DNA from: Bacteroidaceae bacterium
GTDB lineage: Bacteria > Bacteroidota > Bacteroidia > Bacteroidales > Bacteroidaceae
Assembly: GCA_017651245.1 (NCBI GenBank)
Contig: JAGCDQ010000039.1
Location: forward strand, 1-43,831
Direction: 5' to 3'
DNA: 43,831 nt
Part shown: positions 7,390-15,582 of the stretch, one piece after another
Layout of the letters: each line of letters opens with the position of its first letter
Position numbering within the stretch: position 1 is the first letter of the stretch
Translations under genes and position numbers: made by a program
Notes under the pieces: generated by a model
What the model saw: only the letters and a program-made list of their open reading frames with translations
The model's database searches: none
Told to the model about the DNA's origin: nothing

Positions 7390-8787
7390 ATGTTTTCAAA
7401 AGAGATATATGTACAACGGCGTGCTGAGCTGAAACAGCGAGTGGGCGAAGGTCTCATCCTCCTGTTTGGCAACAACGACGCTCCTAACAACTACCCTGCC
7501 AATGCTTACCGTTTCCGTCAGGACAGCTGTTTCCTCTACTACTTCGGACAGAAGCGTGAGGGACTGGTTGGCGTGATTGATGTGGACAACGACCAGGAGT
7601 ATCTCTTTGGCGACGACATCGACATCGACGACATCATCTGGTTTGGCTACGTGCCTTCAGTGAAGGACTTAGCTGCAGAGGTGGGCGTGACCCAATCTGC
7701 CCCCATGAAGGAACTGAAGACGTTAGTGGATGCATCCATTAGCAAGGGACAGACGATTCACTTCATTCCTCAATGCCGTCACGACTTGATGATCCAGCTG
7801 GCTGACCTCGTGGGCATCCATCCGTTGCAGTCGAAAGAGAAGGCATCGGTGAAACTCATTAAGGCTATCGTAGCCATGCGTGCCGTGAAGAAGGCTGAAG
7901 AGGTGGAAGAACTAAAGAAGGCTGCCGACATCGGCTACCAGATGCACACCACCGCCATGAAACTCTGTGCACCAGGTGTGACAGAGAAGTACATAACGGG
8001 GGTCATCGAGGGCATTGCCATGAGTCTGGGCGACCGCTACTCTTTCCAATCCATCCTCTCAATGCATGGCGAGATTCAGCATGGATTCCCCAGCCATACG
8101 CCAATGGAGGCTGGACGCCTGATGCTCTGCGATGCTGGAGCCGAAAGCAAGGAGAACTATTGTTCAGACAACACGCGTGTGACGCCCATCTCTGGCAAGT
8201 TCTCCCAACAGCAACGGGACATCTATATGGCTGTGGAGGCAGCACACGACTGGGTGATTGAGAATGCCAAGCCCAACGTGAAATGGCTGGACATGCACTT
8301 GGGTGCCTGCCGCATTCTCACAGAACACCTGAAAGCCATTGGGCTGATGAAGGGTGATACAAAAGAAGCAGTACGCGCAGGTGCGCACGCGCTGTTCATG
8401 CCACATGGATTGGGACACATGATGGGAATAGATGTGCATGATATGGAGGGGCTCGGACAGAATTATGTGGGCTTCGACGACGAAGTGCAGCCTTCCCCCC
8501 AGTTTGGATTGAATTGCCTGCGTTGTGGCAGAAGGTTGCAGACGGGGTTTGTAATGACTGACGAGCCAGGCATTTACTTTATCCCCCATCTCATCGACCT
8601 CTGGAAGAGCCAAGGCATGCACAAGGACTTTATCAACTATGATGCCATTGAACCTTTCCGAAACTTTGGCGGCGTGCGTCTGGAGGATGACATCATCATC
8701 ACAGAGACGGGATGTCAGATCATTGGTGACAAAGTGATTCCTTATCACATCAAAGACATAGAGAATTACATTAGCAAAAACTCATAA
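7390..8787 (+). CDS. pepP: Xaa-Pro aminopeptidase (M24 family)
   Basis: The 465-residue protein has the two-domain architecture of aminopeptidase P: an N-terminal creatinase-like domain (about 1-160) and a pita-bread catalytic domain. All five dimetal ligands are visible: D248 in LCDAGAE, D260 in CSDNTR, H343 in GLGHMMG, E392 in TDEPGIY and E432 in VRLEDD. It removes N-terminal residues preceding proline from peptides in the cytosol; no signal peptide is present. The next gene, 17 bp downstream, is a secreted C1 peptidase, so the two probably form a peptide-degradation operon. Length and motifs match Bacteroidetes homologues; the symbol is assigned from family. Confidence 0.92.
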   Translation: MFSKEIYVQRRAELKQRVGEGLILLFGNNDAPNNYPANAYRFRQDSCFLYYFGQKREGLVGVIDVDNDQEYLFGDDIDIDDIIWFGYVPSVKDLAAEVGVTQSAPMKELKTLVDASISKGQTIHFIPQCRHDLMIQLADLVGIHPLQSKEKASVKLIKAIVAMRAVKKAEEVEELKKAADIGYQMHTTAMKLCAPGVTEKYITGVIEGIAMSLGDRYSFQSILSMHGEIQHGFPSHTPMEAGRLMLCDAGAESKENYCSDNTRVTPISGKFSQQQRDIYMAVEAAHDWVIENAKPNVKWLDMHLGACRILTEHLKAIGLMKGDTKEAVRAGAHALFMPHGLGHMMGIDVHDMEGLGQNYVGFDDEVQPSPQFGLNCLRCGRRLQTGFVMTDEPGIYFIPHLIDLWKSQGMHKDFINYDAIEPFRNFGGVRLEDDIIITETGCQIIGDKVIPYHIKDIENYISKNS

Positions 8788-8804
8788 CCAACTAACAATC
8801 ATTT

Positions 8805-9995
8805 ATGAAAAAGACACTGATTATCGCAACACTCCTAATGTGTGGCACTTCACTCTTCGCACAGGAACAGTCTAAAAACGAAGGGTTCCAGTTCACGGTC
8901 GTGAAGGAAATTCCCATCACATCGACCAAGAATCAAAATAACTCTGGCACCTGCTGGGCGTTCTCCTCGCTGGGTTTCTTCGAGGCTGAATTGCTCCGTA
9001 TGGGCAAAGGCGAATGGGACTTCTCAGAGATGTACCTTGCCCACAAGACTTATGAAGATCGTGCGAAGGCAACCGTTCGCCTGCATGGGGACATGGATTT
9101 CAGTCAGGGCGGTTCGTTCTACGACTGTGTCTATTGCATGCGCCATTATGGCATGATTCCACAATCAGCAATGCCAGAACCAGGTTCCCTTCAGGGTGAC
9201 TCGCTGCCCAATTTCTCAGAGTTTTTCTCTATTCTGGAACCTATGGTGGATGCGGTTGCCAACGGAAAGCAGAAGAAGCTCTCCCCTATCTGGTTCAAGC
9301 CCATCAATGCCACGCTCGACGCTTACTTAGGCGAATGTCCTGAGGAATTCACCTACAAAGGCAAGACCTACACGCCCAAGACCTTCATGGCTTCGACAGG
9401 TCTGAACATGGACGACTACATCAGCCTCACTTCTTTCTCCCACCACCCCTTCTACGAGCAGTTCATCATCGAAGTGCAGGACAACTGGCGTTGGGGACTC
9501 TCCTACAACCTGCCCATCGACGAGTTCATGGCTGTGATGGAGAATGCAGTTGACAAAGGCTACACCTTTGCTTGGGGTGCTGACGTGAGTGAGAATGGTT
9601 TCTCACGCGAAGGCATCGCTGTATGTCCTGACGTTCAGAAGGTGAAGGAAACGGAAGGCAACGACTATGAACGTTGGTTCGGCCCTTCAGGTCTCAACAT
9701 CCGTTCAGCTGCCACAGCACGCCCTTGGCCTGAAATCACCGTCACGCAGGAGATGCGCCAAGAGGCATACGACAACTGGGAAACGACTGACGACCACGGC
9801 ATGCTCATCTATGGTCTCGCCAAAGACCAGAACGGCAAGGAGTACTTCATGGTGAAGAACTCTTGGGGCACCGACTACAAGTACAAGGGTGTCTGGTATG
9901 CATCCAAAGCATTCGTTGCTTACAAGACGCTGAACATCCTCGTCCACAAGGATGCCATCCCCAAGAATATTGCCAAGAAGTTAGGTATTCAATAA
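8805..9995 (+). CDS. Secreted C1 peptidase, bleomycin hydrolase/PepC-like
   Basis: The 396-residue protein begins with a Sec signal peptide (cleavage near LFAQ, residue 20). It carries the papain-like triad of the C1B bleomycin hydrolase group: oxyanion Q44 and nucleophile C50 in QNNSGTCWAF, H331 in DDHGML and N352 in VKNSWG. There is no lipobox, so it is expected in the periplasm or outside the cell, unlike the cytosolic hexameric PepC of other bacteria. The C-terminus ends in KKLGIQ; bleomycin hydrolases use their C-terminal residues to restrict the active site to aminopeptidase action. It lies 17 bp after an aminopeptidase P gene in a probable operon and is closed by a strong terminator. 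Confidence 0.88.
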   Translation: MKKTLIIATLLMCGTSLFAQEQSKNEGFQFTVVKEIPITSTKNQNNSGTCWAFSSLGFFEAELLRMGKGEWDFSEMYLAHKTYEDRAKATVRLHGDMDFSQGGSFYDCVYCMRHYGMIPQSAMPEPGSLQGDSLPNFSEFFSILEPMVDAVANGKQKKLSPIWFKPINATLDAYLGECPEEFTYKGKTYTPKTFMASTGLNMDDYISLTSFSHHPFYEQFIIEVQDNWRWGLSYNLPIDEFMAVMENAVDKGYTFAWGADVSENGFSREGIAVCPDVQKVKETEGNDYERWFGPSGLNIRSAATARPWPEITVTQEMRQEAYDNWETTDDHGMLIYGLAKDQNGKEYFMVKNSWGTDYKYKGVWYASKAFVAYKTLNILVHKDAIPKNIAKKLGIQ

Positions 9996-10000
9996 AAAAG

Positions 10001-10051
10001 GTGACACAATGTCACATCAATGCCAGAGTTTCATACGCTGGCATCTTTTTT
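10001..10051 (+). terminator. Tandem hairpin terminator after the C1 peptidase
   Basis: A small hairpin GTGACA-CAA-TGTCAC (10001-10015) is followed by a stem ATGCCAG / CTGGCAT (10020-10044) and CTTTTTTGTTG. The second hairpin is the likely intrinsic terminator. Confidence 0.75.
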
Positions 10052-10085
10052 GTTGTTTTCATGGAAACGAAAAAAACATTGAATT

Positions 10086-10667
10086 ATGGAAAAAGAGATA
10101 AAGAATGAAGAGGTTAACGAGGAAATCGTTAACGAGGAGCAGGAGACAACTGCCGATGTGAAAGCAGATGCCACAGAAGCTCCTGAAGAGACAGAGAAGA
10201 AGGAACTGACACCTGAAGAGAAAATTGCTGAATTGGAAAAGCAGATCGAGGACTTGAAGAATCAGCAACTCTACAAGGTGGCAGAGTTTGACAACTTCCG
10301 CAAGCGTGTGATGCAGGAAAAGGCTGAACTCATCAAGAATGGCGGTTCGAAGGTCATCACGACCTTGTTGCCTATCGTCGATGATTTGGAGCGTGCTCAG
10401 CAGAACATGGACAAGTATGAGGATGTGGAAGCCGTGAAGGAAGGTCTGACACTCATCATCGACAAGTTCTTCAAACTCCTGGCACAGGAAGGATTGAAGA
10501 AGATGGACGTGGTGGGGCAGCCATTTGATGCTGATTTGCACGAAGCGATTGCTATGGTGCCAGGTCAACCCGACGACCAGAAAGGCAAGGTGATGGACTG
10601 CATGATGGCAGGCTACACATTGAATGATAAGGTGATTCGCTATGCCAAAGTGGCTGTGGCAGAATAA
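10086..10667 (+). CDS. grpE: GrpE nucleotide exchange factor
   Basis: The 193-residue protein has a long acidic N-terminal tail, a coiled-coil region (about residues 45-85) and the GrpE signature: LYKVAEFDNFRKR, LLPIVDDLERA and the C-terminal beta segment PFDADLHEAI...GYTLNDKVIRYAKVAVAE. It releases ADP from DnaK in the chaperone cycle. It is followed 49 bp later by dnaJ, forming the usual grpE-dnaJ pair; dnaK is not in the window. The ATG is preceded by the terminator of the peptidase gene, and no clear TAnnTTTG box is visible between them, so heat-shock control by another route is possible but not shown. Confidence 0.95.
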   Translation: MEKEIKNEEVNEEIVNEEQETTADVKADATEAPEETEKKELTPEEKIAELEKQIEDLKNQQLYKVAEFDNFRKRVMQEKAELIKNGGSKVITTLLPIVDDLERAQQNMDKYEDVEAVKEGLTLIIDKFFKLLAQEGLKKMDVVGQPFDADLHEAIAMVPGQPDDQKGKVMDCMMAGYTLNDKVIRYAKVAVAE

Positions 10668-10716
10668 CCAACCCACGCGCTGGGCGATTTTATAATGTCA
10701 AATACGCAATAAGAAA

Positions 10717-11886
10717 GTGGCGAAAAGAGACTACTACGAGGTACTGGGAGTGTCGAAGACGGCTTCCGACGATGAGATCAAGCGTGCCTATAAGAAAATG
10801 GCCATCAAGTATCACCCTGACCGCAATCCGGGTGACAAGCAGGCAGAGGAAAAGTTTAAGGAAGCAGCAGAGGCTTACGATGTGCTTCGCGACCCCCAGA
10901 AGCGTCAACGATATGACCAGTTCGGGCCTGATGCCTTCGGACCTGGTGCTGGAGGATTTGGCGGACAAGGCATGTCAATGGATGACATCTTCAGTATGTT
11001 TGGTGACATCTTTGGCGGCGGAGGCTTTGGTGGAGGCTTCAGCGGCTTTGGCGGCGGATTCGGAGGAGGCGGTCAGCGCAGAAAACCTGTCTATAAGGGC
11101 CAAGACCTGCGCATGCGCATCGAACTGGATCTGAATGACATCGTGAATGGTGTGACCAAGAAGTTCAATGTCCGCACCGACATCACTTGTCCTCATTGCA
11201 AGGGTACAGGCTCTGAGGACGGTCAGGAATCGACTTGTGGCACTTGTAACGGACAAGGCGTGGTGTACAAGACCCGCCAGACGATGTTGGGCATCATGCA
11301 AACCCAGACTATTTGTGACACTTGTCATGGGGAGGGAAAAGTCATCAAGAATAAATGTAAGCATTGTAATGGTGAGGGCATTGTGAAGGGCGAGAAGCAA
11401 GTGGAAGTGGAGCTTCCAGCTGGATTGGTGGAAGGATATGCCTACAATTTCCAAGGGAAAGGTGGCGCTGGTCGTAGAAACGGCGTGAATGGTGACTTGC
11501 AGATTCTCGTGCACGAAAAGGCTCATCCAGAACTGGTGCGTGATGGTGTGGACCTCGTCTATAACCTCTTGCTGACCATTCCACAGGCAGTTTTGGGTAC
11601 ATCACTCGAAGTGCCCACCCATGATGGCAAGGCAAAGATCACCATTCCTGCAGGCACCCAGCCTGGAACGGTGCTGAGATTGAAGAACAAGGGTATCCCT
11701 GACATCAATAGTTATGGTGGTCAGCGTGGTGATGAAATCATCAACATCTCTGTCTATATGCCAGAAACACTCACCAAGGAAGAGCGTCAAGCCATCGAGA
11801 CATTGGCTGGTGGTGAGAACATCAAGCCCTCGACCAGCATCAAAGACAAGATTTTCAGTCATTTCAGAGCCTACTTCAAGAAGTAA
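10717..11886 (+). CDS. dnaJ: Chaperone protein DnaJ
   Basis: The 389-residue protein has all type I DnaJ parts: a J domain (residues 1-70) with the HPD motif in YHPDRNPG, a Gly/Phe-rich linker (about 75-125), four CxxCxGxG zinc repeats ([32 protein letters not shown]) and the C-terminal substrate-binding barrels. It delivers unfolded clients to DnaK and stimulates its ATPase. The start codon is GTG at 10717, since homology begins with [11 protein letters not shown] and no nearer ATG exists. It is the second gene of the grpE operon and is followed by a strong terminator. Confidence 0.97.
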   Translation: MAKRDYYEVLGVSKTASDDEIKRAYKKMAIKYHPDRNPGDKQAEEKFKEAAEAYDVLRDPQKRQRYDQFGPDAFGPGAGGFGGQGMSMDDIFSMFGDIFGGGGFGGGFSGFGGGFGGGGQRRKPVYKGQDLRMRIELDLNDIVNGVTKKFNVRTDITCPHCKGTGSEDGQESTCGTCNGQGVVYKTRQTMLGIMQTQTICDTCHGEGKVIKNKCKHCNGEGIVKGEKQVEVELPAGLVEGYAYNFQGKGGAGRRNGVNGDLQILVHEKAHPELVRDGVDLVYNLLLTIPQAVLGTSLEVPTHDGKAKITIPAGTQPGTVLRLKNKGIPDINSYGGQRGDEIINISVYMPETLTKEERQAIETLAGGENIKPSTSIKDKIFSHFRAYFKK

Positions 11887-11941
11887 TCCGCCCAACTTTT
11901 TTTACAATCCATCGACAAAAAGTGGGTATTCAGGATAAAAA

Positions 11942-11983
11942 GGGGGTATCATTTAACGAATTCCGTTAGCTGATACCCTTTTT
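11942..11983 (+). terminator. Rho-independent terminator of grpE-dnaJ
   Basis: The stem GGGTATCA (11944-11951) pairs with TGATACCC (11971-11978), extended inside by AACG/CGTT, and is followed by TTTTTAT. Confidence 0.8.
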
Positions 11984-12010
11984 ATGTGAGTAAATCACCC
12001 ATTTTAGGTA

Positions 12011-12041
12011 TTGTGAGGTGTTATAAAAGTGCGTAACTTTG
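12011..12041 (+). promoter_or_regulatory. Bacteroidetes-type promoter with no protein gene behind it
   Basis: TTGTG (12011-12015), an 18-bp spacer and TAACTTTG (12034-12041) form a good promoter in the plus direction. No plus-strand protein gene follows before the terminator at 12164-12213, which suggests a short RNA transcript. Confidence 0.55.
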
Positions 12042-12047
12042 CACCAG

Positions 12048-12211
12048 ATTTGGAAATGTTATACAAACATACTCCTTCGAATCTTTACTCATAATAATAA
12101 ACCCCGTGTCGTGAGACACCGCTTTTCAGATTACGTAAACCATAAAATGTTAGAGGCTCAAAAAGACCGCTTCCCCTGTTCGTGAAGGACAAAGGAAGCG
12201 GCTTCTCTTTT
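12048..12211 (+). ncRNA. Candidate small RNA of about 165 nt
   Basis: A promoter at 12011-12041 and a strong intrinsic terminator at 12164-12213 bracket a stretch without a credible protein. Within it are a small hairpin ATGTT/AACAT (12056-12070), a perfect GTGTC-GTGA-GACAC stem with a GNRA-type loop (12106-12119) and an outer pairing AATCT (12080-12084) with AGATT (12128-12132). No known RNA family is recognised. The terminator also serves the convergent lysozyme gene, so the RNA rests mainly on the promoter and the internal hairpins. A 12-residue frame at 12147-12185 runs into the terminator stem and is unlikely to be a gene. Confidence 0.4.
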
Positions 12212-12213
12212 AC
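12164..12213. terminator. Bidirectional intrinsic terminator
   Basis: The stem CCGCTTCC (12167-12174) / GGAAGCGG (12194-12201) is followed by CTTCTCTTTT on the plus strand and TCTTTTTG on the minus strand. It can end the candidate small RNA and the GH25 gene that finishes at 12225. Confidence 0.8.
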
Positions 12214-12224
12214 TTATTCCTGCT

Positions 12225-13073
12225 TTATCGATACTGGATATCACGAATATCGTGCCGTCCGACAAATCGACTCATATCAACATTGCCTCGAATGCCTCGA
12301 ACAGAACCTGTGGCTGAATATTGCCAAAGGACGTAGTCATTGTCGTCGTAGAGGTCTGGTTCGATGAAGGAATAGGCAGCAATGAAGAACTTGTAGGCAC
12401 GTAGGCGGGAATTGCCATGAATGTGCTTGTTGTAGAAGTTCTTGCCTGTATAAATGATGGGCTTCTTGCCAAACTCACGTTCCAAGAGTTCGCAGAATTC
12501 GAGCAAACGTGACTGCAAAACGGCATCGGAAACTCCATTGGTGGTCTCAATATCGACCACTGGCAAGAGGTCTTGCTTGCGCGTTTCCACACGAGACATG
12601 AAGTTGTCGAACTGGCTCTTGGCAGGGAGTTGTGGACGGAAGAAATGATAGCTACCCACCTTGAGTCCCACTCGCTTGCATTCTGTAAAGTTGTATCGAT
12701 AGGTATCGTCCACATTACCCGTTCCTTCCGATGCCTTCAGATAAACATAAGTGACCTTGGGGTCTCGTGCCACCTCATCCCAATTGATGCGACCCTGATA
12801 GTGGCTCACATCGATGCCATGTGCTCCACTTCCTCCGGTGCCACGTCCGCGTGTTGCAGGCTGGTTGGCGAGCAAGGGCATCTCCAAGGCTTTTGGATGC
12901 CTGTCTGGAAGCGCCTTGGGTGCAACAGGATCGGGCTGAATCTCCGCCACAGACGTTTCCACATGTTTGGTTTTCTTAGGCTTGTCTTTCTTCTGAGCAT
13001 TAACCGAAGTCATGCAGAAGGAAGCAAAGATTGTCAATATAATATATATGTACGCGCGATTAACGTTTGTCAT
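12225..13073 (-). CDS. Secreted GH25 lysozyme (muramidase)
   Basis: The 282-residue protein has an N-terminal hydrophobic signal (to about NAQ, residue 27), a Lys/Pro-rich spacer to residue 85, and a GH25 catalytic domain. Motifs are HGIDVSHYQG (catalytic-type D near 88), YVYLKASEG, SYHFFRP and PVVDIET (D and E of the DxE pair), with DYVLWQYSATG near the end. GH25 enzymes cut the N-acetylmuramic acid to N-acetylglucosamine bond of peptidoglycan. With its export signal it could remodel the cell's own wall or attack other bacteria. It is monocistronic, with a consensus promoter and the shared terminator. Confidence 0.93.
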   Translation of the reverse strand: MTNVNRAYIYIILTIFASFCMTSVNAQKKDKPKKTKHVETSVAEIQPDPVAPKALPDRHPKALEMPLLANQPATRGRGTGGSGAHGIDVSHYQGRINWDEVARDPKVTYVYLKASEGTGNVDDTYRYNFTECKRVGLKVGSYHFFRPQLPAKSQFDNFMSRVETRKQDLLPVVDIETTNGVSDAVLQSRLLEFCELLEREFGKKPIIYTGKNFYNKHIHGNSRLRAYKFFIAAYSFIEPDLYDDNDYVLWQYSATGSVRGIRGNVDMSRFVGRHDIRDIQYR

Positions 13074-13095
13074 GTGCTATGGTCAAATTTGAGTA

Positions 13096-13126
13096 CAAAT
13101 ATAGTCTTTTTCGTTCTAATTCACAA
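13096..13126 (-). promoter_or_regulatory. Bacteroidetes-type promoter for the GH25 gene
   Basis: On the minus strand TTGTG (13126-13122), an 18-bp spacer and TATATTTG (13103-13096). The ATG at 13073 follows 22 bp later. Confidence 0.65.
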
Positions 13127-13228
13127 CTATTCTTGAAAGTCTTAACTTTTTTAATGATTTTAAAGACAAAAAAAGGCACTCATATCACAAATAATGACTA
13201 ATTTTGGCGCAAATTTGAAAGTTAAGAC

Positions 13229-14017
13229 ATGGAGAAGCATCCAGCATATTGGTTTGTGTTCATCGGCAACTCGTTGTTACTGGAACAAGATGAAAGCGGT
13301 CATCATGTGCCTTGCGCGGTCGAACCTCCTTTTCCCATGAAGGAATGGACACCCCGTCAGGAGCTTCCTCCACTTGAGGGTGTTCCATGTATGGCATACA
13401 GCCTGAGCACTCCTCCCTCTGACATGAAGGGTATGGTAACTGTGGGATTAAGGGAATCGTGGGCATTGCTGCCCAAGGAGTTCTACAATACGGCAGGAAA
13501 GGCATCCGAGTTGTTGTATTGGGACTCGAACACGCGCTATTGTGGTGTGTGTGGCGCTCCCATGAAACGAGCCACAGCAATTAGCAAACAATGTACCAAC
13601 TGCGGAAAAGAAGTGTGGCCACAAGTCAGTCCTGCCATCATCGTGAGAATCAGGAGAGGCGATGATATCCTGCTGGTGCATGCAAAAAATTTCCGACGGA
13701 GCGAGATGTATGGATTAGTGGCTGGATTCGTGGAAACAGGCGAGACGTTGGAACAATGTGTAAAGCGCGAAGTGGCAGAGGAAGTCGGATTGGAAATCAA
13801 GAACATACGATATTTCGGAAGTCAACCTTGGCCCTACCCTTGTGGCATCATGATTGGCTTCACGGCTGATTATGTGGGCGGCGAGGTGCATGTGCAAGAG
13901 GAAGAACTGAGTAATGCTGGATGGTTCAATCGCAACCATCTTCCTCCTATTCCCGACAAGATGTCGATAGCCAGAAAATTGATTGACGACTATATAGCAG
14001 AAGAGAGACCTGACTAA
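13229..14017 (+). CDS. nudC: NAD+ diphosphatase (NADH pyrophosphatase / NAD-cap hydrolase NudC)
   Basis: The 262-residue protein has the NudC layout: an N-terminal domain, a zinc ribbon (C105, C108, C122, C125 in YCGVCG and CTNCGK), and a Nudix domain with the box GFVETGETLEQCVKREVAEEVG (about 166-188; E-E-x-x-E metal ligands). The array SQPWPYP at 198-204 is the hallmark separating NADH pyrophosphatases from other Nudix enzymes. It hydrolyses NADH to NMNH and AMP and, in studied homologues, removes NAD caps from RNA. A weak TAATTTTG (13199-13206) lies upstream. Cytosolic; no partners are evident in the neighbourhood. Confidence 0.94.
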   Translation: MEKHPAYWFVFIGNSLLLEQDESGHHVPCAVEPPFPMKEWTPRQELPPLEGVPCMAYSLSTPPSDMKGMVTVGLRESWALLPKEFYNTAGKASELLYWDSNTRYCGVCGAPMKRATAISKQCTNCGKEVWPQVSPAIIVRIRRGDDILLVHAKNFRRSEMYGLVAGFVETGETLEQCVKREVAEEVGLEIKNIRYFGSQPWPYPCGIMIGFTADYVGGEVHVQEEELSNAGWFNRNHLPPIPDKMSIARKLIDDYIAEERPD

Positions 14018-14054
14018 GAAAAAAAGTTCAACAATCAACAAAAACGAAAAAGCA

Positions 14055-14813
14055 ATGAAAAAGAATCAAATCACTTGTTTGACGTTGGCTGCAGCCCTGT
14101 TAGCAAGCAGCTGCACCAGTTCGTATCAGGCAGCCGGTGGCGTGACGGGTGCCATGCTTGGCAGTCATATTGGCGGTGCTGTTGGCGCATTGTCTGGTCA
14201 TGGTCATTTCCGTGGTGAAAGTGCAGCTTTGGGCAGTCTCATCGGTATGGGCATTGGTGCCATTCTGGGTGTGGGCATCACTTCACAAATTGAAGAACAG
14301 GAACGAGCTGAAGCCCGTCGATATGAGGACTACGGTCAAGACAGAACAACTGTCGGCAATGATGGATATTATGACAACCATGTCGGCTATCAGACAAGTG
14401 GTGGTTATCAAGAGGGTAATCGAGCCGTTCAAGAGAACCATAATTATCAAATTGGCTCTTACAATGGCTCCATCACATCTACGGTGTTGAGCATTTCAGA
14501 CCTCACATACATGGATGCTGATGGCAATGGTTATATCTCTAAGGATGAGACAATTGAGGTGGAAGGTTACATCACCAACACTTCCAATTCCGTCCTGCAT
14601 GACATCGTTATTCACCTCAATGTGAACGATCCGAAGGCATTCAGCATTTCGCCTTCACTCACCACCACTTTGCAGCCAGGCCAGAAGATTCGTTACACAG
14701 GACGAGTACACTGCCTCCGCACACGTGGTGTCACTTCAGCAAGTATCAACCTGAATACGGATTACGCAGGAAGAACCTACACGAGCAATAGCCTTTTTGT
14801 AGGGGTTAAATAA
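14055..14813 (+). CDS. Glycine-zipper lipoprotein with an EF-hand-type loop
   Basis: The 252-residue protein has a lipobox (LASSC20), then a glycine-zipper region (about 27-75) with repeated GxxxG spacing such as GAMLGSHIGGAVGAL and GSLIGMGIGAILG, like the 17-kDa surface antigen/SlyB fold. A Tyr/Gly/Gln-rich linker (90-135) follows. Next is a canonical 12-residue EF-hand loop, DADGNGYISKDE (154-165), with D1, D3, N5, Y7 and E12 all in place. The last 85 residues look like an Ig-like or CARDB-type beta domain (NTSNSVLHDIVIHL, LQPGQKIRYTG). It probably sits in the outer membrane envelope and may bind calcium. The function is unknown. It starts 37 bp after nudC. Confidence 0.8.
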   Translation: MKKNQITCLTLAAALLASSCTSSYQAAGGVTGAMLGSHIGGAVGALSGHGHFRGESAALGSLIGMGIGAILGVGITSQIEEQERAEARRYEDYGQDRTTVGNDGYYDNHVGYQTSGGYQEGNRAVQENHNYQIGSYNGSITSTVLSISDLTYMDADGNGYISKDETIEVEGYITNTSNSVLHDIVIHLNVNDPKAFSISPSLTTTLQPGQKIRYTGRVHCLRTRGVTSASINLNTDYAGRTYTSNSLFVGVK

Positions 14814-14874
14814 TGCGCCAACTCTTCTTAGTAAGAAAGCACCAGCCTTGATTAATAAGAAAATAAGATGCTCA

Positions 14875-15306
14875 TCACACATCAGTGGTGGGCAGGTTCA
14901 AGAAAGACAATTTTCCGTTTCGAATGGGGAAGGCGATGTCAACACGACCTCTCACCTTCTTCTTTCCTGATGTGGCAGGCTTAAATTTCATCTTTTTGCA
15001 TACCTTGATGGCTTCAGCATCAAGACTCTTCGTCAACGAACGAATAATTTGTGCACTTTCCACATTTCCCTTGGCATTGACAATCACAGCAACAACGATT
15101 CTGCCATCCACTTTCTCCCTCACCAGAGGTTGCTTGAAATTCCTCTGGAGATAGGCTTTCACAGCCTCATCCCCACCCTTGTACGTCGGAGGTGTAACAG
15201 TTTCCCGCCTCTGTTCCATTTGTTGGCGGGGTGAAAAATCGAAGAAGAACTGAGCCTTTGCTGACGCTACCAAAAGAAGAAACAGCAACAGGATGAAATA
15301 TCGCAT
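14875..15306 (-). CDS. Secreted TonB C-terminal-domain protein
   Basis: The 143-residue protein has a signal peptide (to AKAQ, residue 19) and a TonB C-terminal domain (about 40-125): TPPTYKGGDEAVKAYLQRNF, GRIVVAVIVNAKGNVESAQII and LDAEAIKVCKKMKFKPA. It has no proline-rich spacer and its N-terminal hydrophobic stretch looks cleavable, so it is not a classical energy-transducing TonB. Such short TonB-domain proteins are common in Bacteroidetes and their role is unclear. It has its own divergent promoter next to the purH-like gene. Confidence 0.85.
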   Translation of the reverse strand: MRYFILLLFLLLVASAKAQFFFDFSPRQQMEQRRETVTPPTYKGGDEAVKAYLQRNFKQPLVREKVDGRIVVAVIVNAKGNVESAQIIRSLTKSLDAEAIKVCKKMKFKPATSGKKKVRGRVDIAFPIRNGKLSFLNLPTTDV

Positions 15307-15334
15307 AATCGTGTCGTTTTGATGTTTACGGCTT

Positions 15335-15342
15335 CAAAATTA
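15335..15342 (-). promoter_or_regulatory. Promoter -7 element for the TonB-domain gene
   Basis: TAATTTTG on the minus strand (15342-15335), with TCTTG about 20 bp further upstream as a weak -33 element; the ATG is 29 bp downstream. Confidence 0.45.
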
Positions 15343-15427
15343 GTGGAAAGTTTTCTTTCTAGCAAGAAAAATCTTCGGAAAGATGGAAAAATTATAATTT
15401 CTTTAATCATGTGTCAGAAGAAATGCC

Positions 15428-15435
15428 TAACTTTG
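15428..15435 (+). promoter_or_regulatory. Promoter -7 element for the IMP cyclohydrolase-mre operon
   Basis: TAACTTTG at 15428-15435 fits the consensus; no clear TTTG lies 19 bp upstream. It would leave a leader of about 140 nt to the ATG at 15583, longer than most in the window. Confidence 0.45.
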
Positions 15436-15582
15436 CACTTTGTAAGGCAAAAAAGTCTGAACATGGTTGTGTGCGTACACAACAGTTCTTACCATAAGAG
15501 GGAAATTGAATGAAATGGCTATATAATGCTTACACCAGAAAAATCAATAAGTTTACAACCAACAAATTTAGGACAGAACAAA

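Noticed and set aside
12147-12185. A 12-residue leader peptide frame (MLEAQKDRFPCS)
   Set aside because: It runs into the terminator stem, has no ribosome-binding context and no downstream gene to regulate.
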